This document shows positions 21,194-31,150 of a DNA stretch of 64,000 nucleotides, one piece after another. The stretch is from Pseudomonadota bacterium (GTDB lineage Bacteria; Pseudomonadota; Gammaproteobacteria; Steroidobacterales; Steroidobacteraceae): assembly GCA_947449495.1 (NCBI GenBank), contig CANFSB010000001.1:1-64000 (forward strand). The letters are read 5' to 3'. The notes below the pieces were generated by a model. The model ran no database searches. It had not been told where the DNA came from and was given only the letters and a program-made list of their open reading frames with translations. Position 1 is the stretch's first letter. Each line of letters starts with the position of its first letter. The position numbers were made by a program, and so were the translations under genes.

Positions 21194-22057
21194 CTAGGCA
21201 CTCGGCGGCAAGCGAATCAATCCTTCCTGTGCCGTGCTGGCCACCAGCACTCCATCGCGCGTAAACAGGCTGGCACGCGCGTAGCCACGGGAACCTGACG
21301 CACTCGGGCTGTCCATGCTGTACAGCAGCCAGTCATCCACCCGTGCAGGACGGTGAAACCACATCGCGTGATCGATGCTAGCAACGCTAATGCCCGGTGT
21401 TGCCATCGAGGCACCATGCGGCCGCAGTGCCGTGGCGATTAAATGATAGTCGGACACGTAGGCCAACAGACACTGCTGCAATAGCGGGTCATCGGGCAAC
21501 GGACCGATGGCTCGCAACCACACATCCTGTCGCGGTGGCTCCGCCACCGGGCGCGCGTAATTGATCGGCTGTACCAGCCGGAACTCAAAGGGTATGTCGT
21601 CACGCACCATCTTGCGGATGGCCGGCGGCAACTTGTCGCGCAGATCCGCTGGCACGTCGTACAGCGAGCGCAAATCCTCTGGCTGCGTCACGTCGGGCAT
21701 CGGCAGCTGGTGTTCGACGCCCTCTTCAATTGTCTGGAACGAGGCAGCCATGTGGAAGATCTGCGCGCCGTGCTGAATAGCTACTACACGTCGGCTGGTA
21801 AAACTGTGGCCATCCCGGCTGCGATCCACTTCGTAGACGATCGGCGCGTTGAAATCGCCGCGGCGCAGAAAATAAGCGTGCAATGAATGCGCACGCCGAC
21901 CCTCTGTAGTGGCGTAGGCGGCACGCAGCGCCTGACCGAGCACTTGGCCGCCGAAGACCTGCGGACTGCCTATATCGCGGCTGGTGCCGCGGAACAGGTT
22001 GTCCTCCAAGCGCTCCAGATCGAGCAGCCGGATCAAGTCTGTCAGGTGCGGATTCAC
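21194..22057 (-). CDS. tesB: Acyl-CoA thioesterase II
   Basis: LERLEDNLFRGTSRDIGSPQVFGGQVLGQALRAAYATTEGRRAHSLHAYFLRRGDFNAPIVYEVDRSRDGHSFTSRRV. Confidence 0.93.
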   Translation of the reverse strand: MNPHLTDLIRLLDLERLEDNLFRGTSRDIGSPQVFGGQVLGQALRAAYATTEGRRAHSLHAYFLRRGDFNAPIVYEVDRSRDGHSFTSRRVVAIQHGAQIFHMAASFQTIEEGVEHQLPMPDVTQPEDLRSLYDVPADLRDKLPPAIRKMVRDDIPFEFRLVQPINYARPVAEPPRQDVWLRAIGPLPDDPLLQQCLLAYVSDYHLIATALRPHGASMATPGISVASIDHAMWFHRPARVDDWLLYSMDSPSASGSRGYARASLFTRDGVLVASTAQEGLIRLPPSA

Positions 22058-23097
22058 GTGGCGGCGGGTTCCTCGCCCACGCCCAGACGCTTGTGCATCA
22101 CAGGACTGGTAGTGGTGTATTGCAGAAACTGGCGCTTGGCCGGATACAGGTAAGCCTGAATGCCAAACGCAGCCAGCGCCGCTTCATGGAAGCCCGACAG
22201 AATCAGCTTCTTTTTGCCCGGATAGGTGTTGATGTCACCCACAGCAAAGATACCGGGCACGTTGGTCTGAAACTTTTCGGTATCGACCTTCAGTGCTTTT
22301 TTCTCCAGCTCCAGGCCCCATTCGGCGATAGGCCCGAGCTTGGGCGCCAAGCCAAAGAACGCCAAGGCAGCATCGGCCGGCACGCTGTGCAAGGTGCCAT
22401 CGGCACTGCGCACCACCAGACCGGCAAAGCCCTCACCCGGTAGCAGACTGTCAGCCACGCCTTCGATAAAGCGCACTCGGCCGGCAGCCACCAGCGCCTG
22501 CATCTGCCCCACAGAGGCCGGTGCCCCGCGGAACTCACTGCGTCGGTGTACCAGCGTGAGACTGGCAACCTTGTCGGCCAGCGCCAGCGTCCAGTCCAGT
22601 GCCGAATCGCCACCACCGAAAATGATCAGGTGCTTGCCGGCGAACTCTGCCGCGGCGCGCACACGATAGAAAACGTTGCTGCCCTCGAAGGCCTCGATGC
22701 CTGGCACCGACAGTCTGCGTGGCTGGAAAGAACCCACACCACCGGCAATGACGATGGAGCCCGCATCAAACTGCAAGCCACCTGCCGTCACCACATCGAA
22801 ACGGCCATCGTCACGCTTGGTGACTCCGGTCACTTCATGGCCCAGGTGCAGCTGCGGCTCAAAGGGCGCGATCTGTTGCTGCAAGCGATCGATGAGCTCT
22901 TGCGCACCGCAGACAGGCAGCGCGGGAATATCGTAGATGGGCTTTTCGGGATACAGCTCTGTGCACTGACCACCGGCATTGGCAAGCGAATCGACCAAGT
23001 GCGCTTTGATGCCCAACAGACCCAACTCAAACACTTGGAACAGACCACAGGGGCCGGCGCCGATAATCACGACTTCAGTGGAAATGACAGAGCTCAT
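22054..23097 (-). CDS. Ferredoxin--NADP reductase, TrxB-like type
   Basis: VVIIGAGPCGLFQVFELGLLGIKAHLVDSLANAGGQCTELYPEKPIYDIPALP; IFGGGDSALDWTLALADK; GIFAVGDINTYPGKKKLILSGFHEAALA. Confidence 0.92.
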   Translation of the reverse strand: MSSVISTEVVIIGAGPCGLFQVFELGLLGIKAHLVDSLANAGGQCTELYPEKPIYDIPALPVCGAQELIDRLQQQIAPFEPQLHLGHEVTGVTKRDDGRFDVVTAGGLQFDAGSIVIAGGVGSFQPRRLSVPGIEAFEGSNVFYRVRAAAEFAGKHLIIFGGGDSALDWTLALADKVASLTLVHRRSEFRGAPASVGQMQALVAAGRVRFIEGVADSLLPGEGFAGLVVRSADGTLHSVPADAALAFFGLAPKLGPIAEWGLELEKKALKVDTEKFQTNVPGIFAVGDINTYPGKKKLILSGFHEAALAAFGIQAYLYPAKRQFLQYTTTSPVMHKRLGVGEEPAAT

Positions 23098-23393
23098 GCG
23101 CGTCCTGCGTTGGAATCGGTGGGGCTATGAAAATATTCGCTATCGGTAGCCAGCTCCTGCACCAGACGCTTGAGCTCGGCCAAGCGGGCCTCGGCGGTGC
23201 TGGTGGACAGACAGTCCTCACAGGCCGGATCGCCGCAGGGCTGGCGCGAGTACAGCCAATATTGCAGGGCACCGGCCAACAAGCCATCGGCGATGTCCCA
23301 CACGTCGGCGTCCGGATTCTTGTCGGCAATCTTGTTGCCCAAGTCCACCGCCTTGGTAAAGGCGGCATCGAAACTTTCGGGTGGAGCGCTCAT
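23094..23393 (-). CDS. Small hypothetical protein with Cys cluster
   Basis: 99 aa, overlaps FNR start; RQPCGDPACEDCLS. No named family recognised. Confidence 0.7.
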   Translation of the reverse strand: MSAPPESFDAAFTKAVDLGNKIADKNPDADVWDIADGLLAGALQYWLYSRQPCGDPACEDCLSTSTAEARLAELKRLVQELATDSEYFHSPTDSNAGRA

Positions 23394-23487
23394 GGAGCCT
23401 TACTGTCTGCCGGCGGCTGCCGGGGCAGACCATTATAGCCGTTGCCGCCCGCGGCGTGGCAGACGCCCACGCCGGCATTGTCGCCCG

Positions 23488-25338
23488 TCAGCGGTAGCCG
23501 CGAGCCTGCAGCTGGAACAGCTCGGCATAGCGCCCGCCGGTCTGCATCAGCTGCTCATGGCTGCCCAACTCGAGCAGGCGGCCGCGCTCCAGCACTGCAA
23601 TCTGATCAGCATGGCGCACCGTCGAAAACCGATGCGAGATGAGAATAGTCGCGCGCCGCTGCGCCAATTGGCGAAAGTGATCGAACACTTCGGCCTCGGC
23701 CTGGGCATCCATGGCTGCCGTCGGTTCATCGAGCACCAGGATGTCGGCTCGACTGCGCATGAAGGCACGCGATAGCGCCACCTTTTGCCACTGTCCGCCC
23801 GACAGCTCACGACCGTTCAAGAACCACTTGCCCAACTGCGTGTGGTAGCCGTCAGGCAGCTGGGCAATAAAGCCCTCGGCACGTCCCTTCTGCGCAGCCT
23901 CCCGCCACAGCGTCTCGTCCTCAAAATTGGGTTCATCACCGGCACCGATGTTCTCGCCCACCGGCATCTGGTAGCGGGTGAAGTCCTGAAAGATGACGCC
24001 GATGCGCGCCCGCAATGTCGCCTCATCCCACTGCCGCAGATCCAAGCCATCCAGCAGCACTCGCCCGCTGTCGGGCAGATAAAGGCGCGTGAGCAATTTG
24101 ACCAAGGTAGTTTTGCCCGACCCGTTGGCACCGACCAACGCCAGGCTATGGCCGGGCTGAAGATGCAGCGTCACGTGATCGACCGCGGGCTCACGTGCTC
24201 CCGGATAACTGAAACACACGTCCTCAAAACGGATGCCATCGCCAGGCACTGGTCCGTGCGTCGCAGTGCCGCCCACTGGGTGCAGCGGCGTTTCCAAGTA
24301 TTCGTAGAGCGTAGATAGATACAGGTTGTCTTCGTACAGACCGCTGACTGCACCCAACGCAGCGGTAACAGCGGTCTGACCTTGCCGCAGCAACATCAAA
24401 TACAGCGTCATCTGACCCACAGTGATGCGCCCTGCCACCGCGGCCACCACCACCCATCCATAGGCGCCATACAGGATGACCGTAGCCATCAAGCCCAGTG
24501 CAAAGCCCCAGATGTCGCGTTTGAGGGCAAGCTTGCGATCCTCACTGTAGAGGCGCTGAAAGATGTCTTTGTAGCGCACCAGCAAACGCGGCCCCAGCCC
24601 AAACAGCTTGACCTCTTTGGCGTGGTCATCCCGGGCCAGTACCGATTCGAGATAATCCTGCATGCGCTTTTCTGCAGAGCGCCAGCGGAACAAGCGGAAT
24701 GCATCACCAGAGAATTTGGTCTCGGCGACAAAGCCAGGCAACCCCGCTGCTAACAGCAACAACACTGCCCAACCAGAATACTGAAACAGCAGTACTGCAA
24801 AACTGCTCAGTGCCACCAAGTTCTGCAGCAAACCGAAGCTGCGGCTAACCAAACTCAAGGGTCTGGTTGAGGCTTCGCGGCGGGCACGAATTAGACGATC
24901 GTAAAACTCCGAGTCTTCAAACTGCGCCAATTCCAGCTGCTGGGCTTTTTCCAGGATTAGCACATTGACGCGGTGTCCTAATTGCGCGCGCAGCAATGAT
25001 TGGGTAAAGGCCAGGCTGCGCGAACACAGCGCCAGCAGTGCTATGACCACGCCTTCCAGCACGACCCAATGCAAGGCATCCCTTACATCGCCACCACTGG
25101 CTTGGGCGACGATTACCGTATCGATGATGCGGGCACCAACCCACGCAGCTGCTGTCGGCAACACGCCACCGAGCACCGTGAGCAGGCCCAGCGCCAAGGC
25201 CAGCGTCGGCCGCGTTTCCCACACCAACACCATGGCGCGACGGCCATAGCGAAACACCGACAGAAACTCGCGCAACAGATGCCGAAACTCCGGCGGCGGC
25301 GGCGGCTGCAGCGGTGGCGGACGACGCATAGTGCTCAT
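23488..25338 (-). CDS. ABC exporter, fused permease/ATPase
   Basis: LALVGANGSGKTTLVKLLTRLYLPDSG (Walker A), LSGGQWQKVALSRAFMRSRADILVLDEPTAAMD. Start at MSTMRRPPPL overlaps the stop of the upstream gene (ATGA). Confidence 0.92.
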   Translation of the reverse strand: MSTMRRPPPLQPPPPPEFRHLLREFLSVFRYGRRAMVLVWETRPTLALALGLLTVLGGVLPTAAAWVGARIIDTVIVAQASGGDVRDALHWVVLEGVVIALLALCSRSLAFTQSLLRAQLGHRVNVLILEKAQQLELAQFEDSEFYDRLIRARREASTRPLSLVSRSFGLLQNLVALSSFAVLLFQYSGWAVLLLLAAGLPGFVAETKFSGDAFRLFRWRSAEKRMQDYLESVLARDDHAKEVKLFGLGPRLLVRYKDIFQRLYSEDRKLALKRDIWGFALGLMATVILYGAYGWVVVAAVAGRITVGQMTLYLMLLRQGQTAVTAALGAVSGLYEDNLYLSTLYEYLETPLHPVGGTATHGPVPGDGIRFEDVCFSYPGAREPAVDHVTLHLQPGHSLALVGANGSGKTTLVKLLTRLYLPDSGRVLLDGLDLRQWDEATLRARIGVIFQDFTRYQMPVGENIGAGDEPNFEDETLWREAAQKGRAEGFIAQLPDGYHTQLGKWFLNGRELSGGQWQKVALSRAFMRSRADILVLDEPTAAMDAQAEAEVFDHFRQLAQRRATILISHRFSTVRHADQIAVLERGRLLELGSHEQLMQTGGRYAELFQLQARGYR

Positions 25339-26639
25339 GGCGCTGCGTCTTGCAGCGCACCGGGCTCGCGCCACAACGCGGCCACATCCAAGGGCGCCAC
25401 CACCAACACCTGACCCTCGATGTTGGTGCGGTTCATGCCATAGACCTCTACCAATGCTTCCCAAGCGTTGCTGCCTGCGGATTTTTGCAGCAGCTCTGCC
25501 AGACGGCGCGGCGAGACCAGCATCTCTGCGGCCTGCTGCAAGCCCACATCGCGCGTGCCGGCCACCACCAAATGCTGATTACCGTTAGGACCAGGAAACG
25601 TGGAGATCAACGCATAGTCGCGATAGCGCTGCGCTGCCGGATGCGGCATACCCGCCTCGCTCATGTAGTGCTTGTCGCCCTCACCATCCACCAACTCATC
25701 CCAGGAATCGCCCACGCCAAAGCGCGAGCCGGCAAACACTCGATCGGCCAGCATGCCAAGGCCGCTGAGATAACCGATGAACACCACATGCGAGGTCTTG
25801 AGCGATTCAGCATCCAGCTCGGAGGCCAGGGTGATGCGCGTGCGTTTACCCGATGCCGCAAGCACCGGCAGCAACTGCCCCAGCGCCCAAGCACTGGAGG
25901 TAGGCAGATAGCCCAGATCCATGTCTTCGAACTGCCGCGCTTGCGACGATTGAGTGGCCTGGCGATGTTCCAGATCAGCACGCGAATTAACTTGGAAATC
26001 ACGGATCAGACGATTCACCTGACCCGACGCATCGCGCTCACCAAAGATGTAGTAGTCGCCCAGCACAATCTGGATCGGCAGATCATCATTCAACAAGGGC
26101 TGCCACAGCGCACTGGCACGCGCGGCAGCTACTGCCGGCTCCGGTTGCGGTTGTCTGCTGCGCTGCACCACCAAGCCAAGCAGCAGCACCAGCAAGACTG
26201 CCACACACAGCGCAGCTATGCGTTCGCGCCTCGACCACTGCATCTGACTGGCAGGTATTGATTGCGACACGCCAGGCGCAGCCCCCGCGGCAGCCGGCCC
26301 CTCTACCAGCAACCGGTACTCGCCTTTGGGGATGACCAGACGCAAGCCCTGCGGATCAGGGTGTTCGTTTTGGAACGCCTCGAGCTTGGCGCGCAGCTTG
26401 TGTACATGCACACGCACCAGCGCATTCTTGGAAGCATCAAAGGAGGGGCTGCGACCAAAGCCGTCGATAGCGACTTCGATCTCTTTGGGCACCCTACCGT
26501 GCACCGCACAATCCACCAGAAAATCGAATAGCCCGCTGATACGCCGCGAGCGACCCAGCACGGCGCTGTCGCGCACCCTCTGCGCAAGGCGCAGCAGTAC
26601 TTGATTGGGGGTGGGTTCGTCTGCGGGGCTGTCATTCAC
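25335..26639 (-). CDS. Membrane-anchored winged-helix (OmpR/CadC-type) transcriptional regulator with uncharacterised C-terminal domain
   Basis: N-terminal VPKEIEVAIDGFGRSPSFDASKNALVRVHVHKLRAKLEAFQ...GLRLVIPKGEYRLLVEG; single TM RIAALCVAVLLVLLLGLVV; about 250-aa C-terminal domain. Confidence 0.8.
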   Translation of the reverse strand: MNDSPADEPTPNQVLLRLAQRVRDSAVLGRSRRISGLFDFLVDCAVHGRVPKEIEVAIDGFGRSPSFDASKNALVRVHVHKLRAKLEAFQNEHPDPQGLRLVIPKGEYRLLVEGPAAAGAAPGVSQSIPASQMQWSRRERIAALCVAVLLVLLLGLVVQRSRQPQPEPAVAAARASALWQPLLNDDLPIQIVLGDYYIFGERDASGQVNRLIRDFQVNSRADLEHRQATQSSQARQFEDMDLGYLPTSSAWALGQLLPVLAASGKRTRITLASELDAESLKTSHVVFIGYLSGLGMLADRVFAGSRFGVGDSWDELVDGEGDKHYMSEAGMPHPAAQRYRDYALISTFPGPNGNQHLVVAGTRDVGLQQAAEMLVSPRRLAELLQKSAGSNAWEALVEVYGMNRTNIEGQVLVVAPLDVAALWREPGALQDAAP

Positions 26640-26697
26640 GGCACCGCGAGTCTAGCAGCAGCCCTCGCCGTGCGGCCGCAATGCTAGCCTTAAGCGC

Positions 26698-27093
26698 ATG
26701 ACAGAACCCGTGCCAGACCCTTGCCCCTGCGGCCTGCCCGCAACCTACCAACAGTGCTGCGGACGCTGGCACGGTGGCGCGCTGCATTTGCAGGCACCTG
26801 ACGCCGAAGCACTGATGCGCTCGCGGTACAGCGCCTACGTTCGCGGGTTCGGCGATTACATCCTGGCCACGTGGCATCCGCGCACGCGCCCGCAGTTGCT
26901 GGAAGGCGATCCGCCGGGCTTGCGCTGGCTGGGCTTGCAGGTTCGCAGCCACACTGTGATTGATACCGACCATGCCGTCGTAGAGTTCGTGGCCCGCAGC
27001 AAATTGGCAGGCCGCGCCTGGCGGCTGCACGAGACCAGCCGATTTGAGCGCCAGGGCGGCTGCTGGTACTACCTGGACGGCACTCTGGCCTGA
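26698..27093 (+). CDS. ychJ: YchJ family protein (SEC-C metal-binding motif)
   Basis: PCPCGLPATYQQCCGRWHGG...APDAEALMRSRYSAYVRGFGDYILATWHPRTRP. Confidence 0.9.
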   Translation: MTEPVPDPCPCGLPATYQQCCGRWHGGALHLQAPDAEALMRSRYSAYVRGFGDYILATWHPRTRPQLLEGDPPGLRWLGLQVRSHTVIDTDHAVVEFVARSKLAGRAWRLHETSRFERQGGCWYYLDGTLA

Positions 27094-27193
27094 CTGGCAT
27101 CAGCTTACGGTTTGTGCGCAATCTGGCACGGAAAATGCTAACCTCGGCGGCCTTTTTAGCCGCCGGTACAGCTGCCCTTCTGGGCCACCCAAC

Positions 27194-29020
27194 ATGAACC
27201 GTCCGATCCGTAATATCGCCATCATCGCGCACGTCGACCATGGCAAGACCACCCTCGTTGACTGCCTGCTCAAACAGTCAGGCACCTTCGCCGCCCACGA
27301 AAAGATGGGCGAGCGGATCATGGACAGCAATGCCATCGAAAAAGAGCGTGGCATCACCATTCTGGCTAAGAACTGCGCCATCGAATACGGCGGCTACCGC
27401 ATCAACGTTGTCGACACTCCCGGGCACGCCGACTTTGGCGGCGAGGTTGAGCGTGTGCTGTCGATGGTCGATGGCGTGCTGCTGCTGGTCGATGCTGTCG
27501 AAGGCCCGATGCCGCAGACGCGCTTCGTCACCCGCAAGGCACTGGCGCTGGGCCTCAAGGCTATCGTCGTGGTCAACAAGATCGACCGTCCGGGTTCGCG
27601 CCCAGGCTGGGTCATTGATCAGACCTTCGACTTGTTCGACAAGCTCGGTGCCACCGACGCGCAGCTCGACTTCCCGGTGATCTATGCCTCTGCCCTGCAA
27701 GGGTGGGCCAGCACCGATCATCTGAGCACCCAGCCGGATATGGCCGCGCTCTTTGAAGCTATCCTCAAGTACACGCCGGCACCGCCCACCGATGCCAACG
27801 GGCCGCTGCAGTTCCAAGTTTCCCAGCTCGACTACAACTCCTACGTGGGTCGTATCGGCATCGGCCGTATCCGCCGCGGCACAGTGCGCGTCGGCCAGCA
27901 GGTCGTGATGCGCTATGGCGACGACGATTGCGGCAGTGGCAAGATCGCTCAGGTGCTCACCTTCACCGGCCTTGATCGTCATCAGGTCGATGAAGCCAGT
28001 GCCGGCGACATCGTCGCCATCACCGGCCTGCCGGAAATCAACATCGGTATCACCGTGTGCGACCCGATTGCGCCGGAAGGCCTCAAGCCTATCGCCGTCG
28101 ACGAGCCCACCCTGGCCATGAACTTCCAGGTCAACACCTCACCGCTGGTGGGTCGTGAAGGCAAGTTCGTTACCAGCCGCCAGATTCGCGAGCGTCTGCA
28201 TCGCGAGCTCGAGCACAACGTAGCGCTGCGTGTCGAAGACACTGCCGACGCCGACGTGTTTCGCGTCTCCGGTCGTGGCGAACTGCATCTCACCATCCTC
28301 ATTGAGAACATGCGCCGCGAAGGCTTTGAGCTGGCCGTCTCGCGCCCGCAGGTACTGATGCGTCGTATCGATGGCGTGCTCAGCGAGCCCTATGAGGCGC
28401 TCACGGTCGACGTCGAAGAAGCCCATCAGGGCGGCGTGATGGAAGCGCTGGGTCAGCGCCGCGCCGAAATGAAAGACATGGTGGTAGATGGCCGCGGTCG
28501 CGTGCGCATCGACTATCGCGTGCCGGCGCGTGGCCTGATCGGCTTCCAGGGTGAGTTTATGAACCTCACCCGCGGCAGCGGTCTGATGAGCCATGTGTTC
28601 GATAGCTATGCGCCCACACGCGGTGACATCTCCGAGCGTCGCAACGGCGTGCTCATCAGCATGGAATCCGGCGACACGGTGGCCTATGCGCTGTGGAGCA
28701 TCCAGGAACGCGGCAAGATGTTCATGGGCGCCGGCCACAAGGTCTACGAAGGCATGATCATCGGCATCCACAGCCGTGAGAATGATCTGGTCGTCAACCC
28801 GATCAAAACCAAGAAGCTCACCAACATGCGCGCGTCCGGTAAGGACGAAGCTGTCGTGTTGACGCCGCCGGTTCAGCTGACGCTCGAGTACGCTGTCGAG
28901 TTCATCGCTGACGATGAACTAGTGGAAGTCACGCCCGAGTCGATCCGCATCCGTAAGCGTTTCCTCACCGAGAACGAGCGCAAGCGTTCGACCAAGGCTG
29001 CAGAGCCGCTGGTGGTGTAA
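27194..29020 (+). CDS. typA: Translational GTPase TypA/BipA
   Basis: [84 protein letters not shown]. Confidence 0.98.
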   Translation: MNRPIRNIAIIAHVDHGKTTLVDCLLKQSGTFAAHEKMGERIMDSNAIEKERGITILAKNCAIEYGGYRINVVDTPGHADFGGEVERVLSMVDGVLLLVDAVEGPMPQTRFVTRKALALGLKAIVVVNKIDRPGSRPGWVIDQTFDLFDKLGATDAQLDFPVIYASALQGWASTDHLSTQPDMAALFEAILKYTPAPPTDANGPLQFQVSQLDYNSYVGRIGIGRIRRGTVRVGQQVVMRYGDDDCGSGKIAQVLTFTGLDRHQVDEASAGDIVAITGLPEINIGITVCDPIAPEGLKPIAVDEPTLAMNFQVNTSPLVGREGKFVTSRQIRERLHRELEHNVALRVEDTADADVFRVSGRGELHLTILIENMRREGFELAVSRPQVLMRRIDGVLSEPYEALTVDVEEAHQGGVMEALGQRRAEMKDMVVDGRGRVRIDYRVPARGLIGFQGEFMNLTRGSGLMSHVFDSYAPTRGDISERRNGVLISMESGDTVAYALWSIQERGKMFMGAGHKVYEGMIIGIHSRENDLVVNPIKTKKLTNMRASGKDEAVVLTPPVQLTLEYAVEFIADDELVEVTPESIRIRKRFLTENERKRSTKAAEPLVV

Positions 29021-29022
29021 CC

Positions 29023-29634
29023 GTGCGTAGCCTGCCTCCCGTCACGCGCGCGCTGCTCATCAGCTGCGTGGGCGTGTTCGGGTTGCAGCAGCTGGGTCTC
29101 GACGACCTACTGATTGAGCTCTTGGCGCTCTGGCCGCTGCGAGGCGGCGTGTTTCTTGCGCCCTTTCATCTCTGGCAACTGATCAGCTACAGCTTTCTGC
29201 ACGGCAGCCTGCTGCACCTGGCACTCAACATGTTCGCGCTGTACATGTTCGGACCGGAAATCGAGCGCTTGCTGGGTACACGGCGTTTCATCACCTATTG
29301 GCTGACCTGCGTCATCGGCGCAGCGATAATGCAGTTGCTGGTGCAACTGCAGGCTCCGGCCGGATCAGGTGGGCCCACAGTGGGTGCTTCAGGCGGTATG
29401 TTCGGCTTGCTGCTGGCCTTTGGCATGGCCTGGCCACGGCGGCGATTAGTGCTGCTGTTCCCGCCCATACCGATGCCCGCATGGCTGTTCGTCACCGTTT
29501 ACGGGTTATTGGAACTGGGCTTGGGTATTTCTGGCAGTCAATCTAGCGTCGCCCACTTTGCCCACCTGGGTGGTATGGCCGGCGGGCTGCTGCTGATCCT
29601 GTGGTGGCGTTATAAGGCGACCTGCGCCAGTTAA
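29023..29634 (+). CDS. Rhomboid family intramembrane serine protease
   Basis: GTG start; WQLISYSFLHGSLLHLALNMFALYMFGPEIE, GASGGMFGLLLAFG (Ser), AHLGGMAGGLLLI (His). Confidence 0.93.
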   Translation: MRSLPPVTRALLISCVGVFGLQQLGLDDLLIELLALWPLRGGVFLAPFHLWQLISYSFLHGSLLHLALNMFALYMFGPEIERLLGTRRFITYWLTCVIGAAIMQLLVQLQAPAGSGGPTVGASGGMFGLLLAFGMAWPRRRLVLLFPPIPMPAWLFVTVYGLLELGLGISGSQSSVAHFAHLGGMAGGLLLILWWRYKATCAS

Positions 29635-29650
29635 CCCACTGCCCGGGCAA

Positions 29651-31045
29651 TCAGTCCTGGATGCAGCGATTGCGACCGGCGTTCTTGGCGGCATACAGCG
29701 CCTTATCAGCACGCTCAAATGCCTCTTCCAGCAAGTCGCCCGAGCGCAGATCAGTGACACCGCAAGACAGCGTGACCTGCACCTTCTGGCCTTTGAAATG
29801 AAAGCCCAGTTCGGCAATCGACGCGCGCAGCTTCTCGGTCACCTGGATTGCATTGACCGGCGGTGTACCGGCGAGGATCAGCACGAACTCTTCGCCGCCA
29901 TAGCGGGCTAAGAAGTCGGTTTGACGAATCTGGGCATTGAGCTTTTCAGCCACGATGCGCAGCACCTTGTCGCCAGCACGATGGCCATAAGCGTCATTGA
30001 CCTGTTTGAACAGGTCGATATCCCAGATGGCGATGCTGGTTTGCGTGCCGAAACGCTGCCAGCGCTTGAACTCCTCAACCATGCGTCGATCACAGGCGCT
30101 GCGATTGGGAATTTGCGTAAGCCCATCCACCATCGAGATGCGCTGCTCATCGCGCAGCCTCTCTTGCAGGTTGCGCGTCTCGCCTTCCAGCACTTCCAAT
30201 CGTGACCGCATCTCTTCACTGCGATCGCGGAAGCTCTTGTTGCGTGCATTTTCGCGATTGCGAAACTCATCCATCTGCAGATCAATATTTAATATGCGAG
30301 TCCGAACCGTGGCGCGTGCCTGATCCAGATCTTTGGCTGCTTCAACGCTGCTACCCAAGTCCTGCACGTTGCTCACCAACTGATTGTTGAACGCAGCGTT
30401 GGTCTCAAAACTCTCGCGCTGCGCCTCGGTCTCACCCAACAGGAACTCAGTCAGGTCATCCAGTCGCAACGTGATCTGCGCCAGCAGGTCTTCGACCTCG
30501 GCCTTCTCGGCTTCAACCGAATTGATCCGGCGTATCACCAGGTCGGCAATATCCGACAACAACAGCGCCAACTGACCATCGAGCACTGGTACTGCAATTT
30601 GTGCTTGGATCTCGGTGACCAGAGGCACTAAACGTGTGTCGCGACCCACTGCATCGAGCACGCGGGCCAGCACACGTCGTACATCCGCATCACCGGAAAT
30701 CGGCTGCGCATCAGGCGCCAAGGTCGCGACCTCCCCATCAGCACTGCCCACAGGTCGCTGGTCCAAGGCCACCACTGCATCGGCAAGCGGCAGAAACAGG
30801 GCTTCGAGTTCGGCAGTGCCCATCTTGCTACTGGGTGCAGAAGACAATCGACCCAAAATGGCATCCAAGGGGGCAGTGCGCCCGCTACCGGCAACGCACA
30901 AGCGTGCAATCACGCGACGCAGCACATTTTCGAGATTGCGGAAGTCGCGGGATTCTTGTTCCAAAGCCTTGGCAGCCTCGGACGCCTTGCGACGCCAATA
31001 GTCGGCATCGACTGCCGCAGAGGTAGAGCCCGAAATAGATGCCAT
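29651..31045 (-). CDS. Diguanylate cyclase (GGDEF domain, GGEEF active site)
   Basis: VDGLTQIPNRSACDRRMVEEFKRW...DIDLFKQVNDAYGHRAGDKVLRIVA...ARYGGEEFVLIL; long N-terminal helical region. Confidence 0.93.
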   Translation of the reverse strand: MASISGSTSAAVDADYWRRKASEAAKALEQESRDFRNLENVLRRVIARLCVAGSGRTAPLDAILGRLSSAPSSKMGTAELEALFLPLADAVVALDQRPVGSADGEVATLAPDAQPISGDADVRRVLARVLDAVGRDTRLVPLVTEIQAQIAVPVLDGQLALLLSDIADLVIRRINSVEAEKAEVEDLLAQITLRLDDLTEFLLGETEAQRESFETNAAFNNQLVSNVQDLGSSVEAAKDLDQARATVRTRILNIDLQMDEFRNRENARNKSFRDRSEEMRSRLEVLEGETRNLQERLRDEQRISMVDGLTQIPNRSACDRRMVEEFKRWQRFGTQTSIAIWDIDLFKQVNDAYGHRAGDKVLRIVAEKLNAQIRQTDFLARYGGEEFVLILAGTPPVNAIQVTEKLRASIAELGFHFKGQKVQVTLSCGVTDLRSGDLLEEAFERADKALYAAKNAGRNRCIQD

Positions 31046-31150
31046 GACTGCAAGCCCCGTCGCACAAACGCCAAGTTGCGGCGCACAGTTATCTTGCGCT
31101 GGGGAGACCGGTAAAAATGTGCAGTACTTCCAAGTTTTGCAGGCAGCCGA

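Noticed and set aside
23454-23466. GC-rich partial dyad between the small Cys protein and the ABC exporter as a terminator
   Set aside because: Short imperfect stem without a T-tract; not enough support to call.
25350-26261. 303-aa plus-strand ORF opposite the wHTH regulator
   Set aside because: Antisense shadow; the minus-strand gene has coherent domains and translational coupling.
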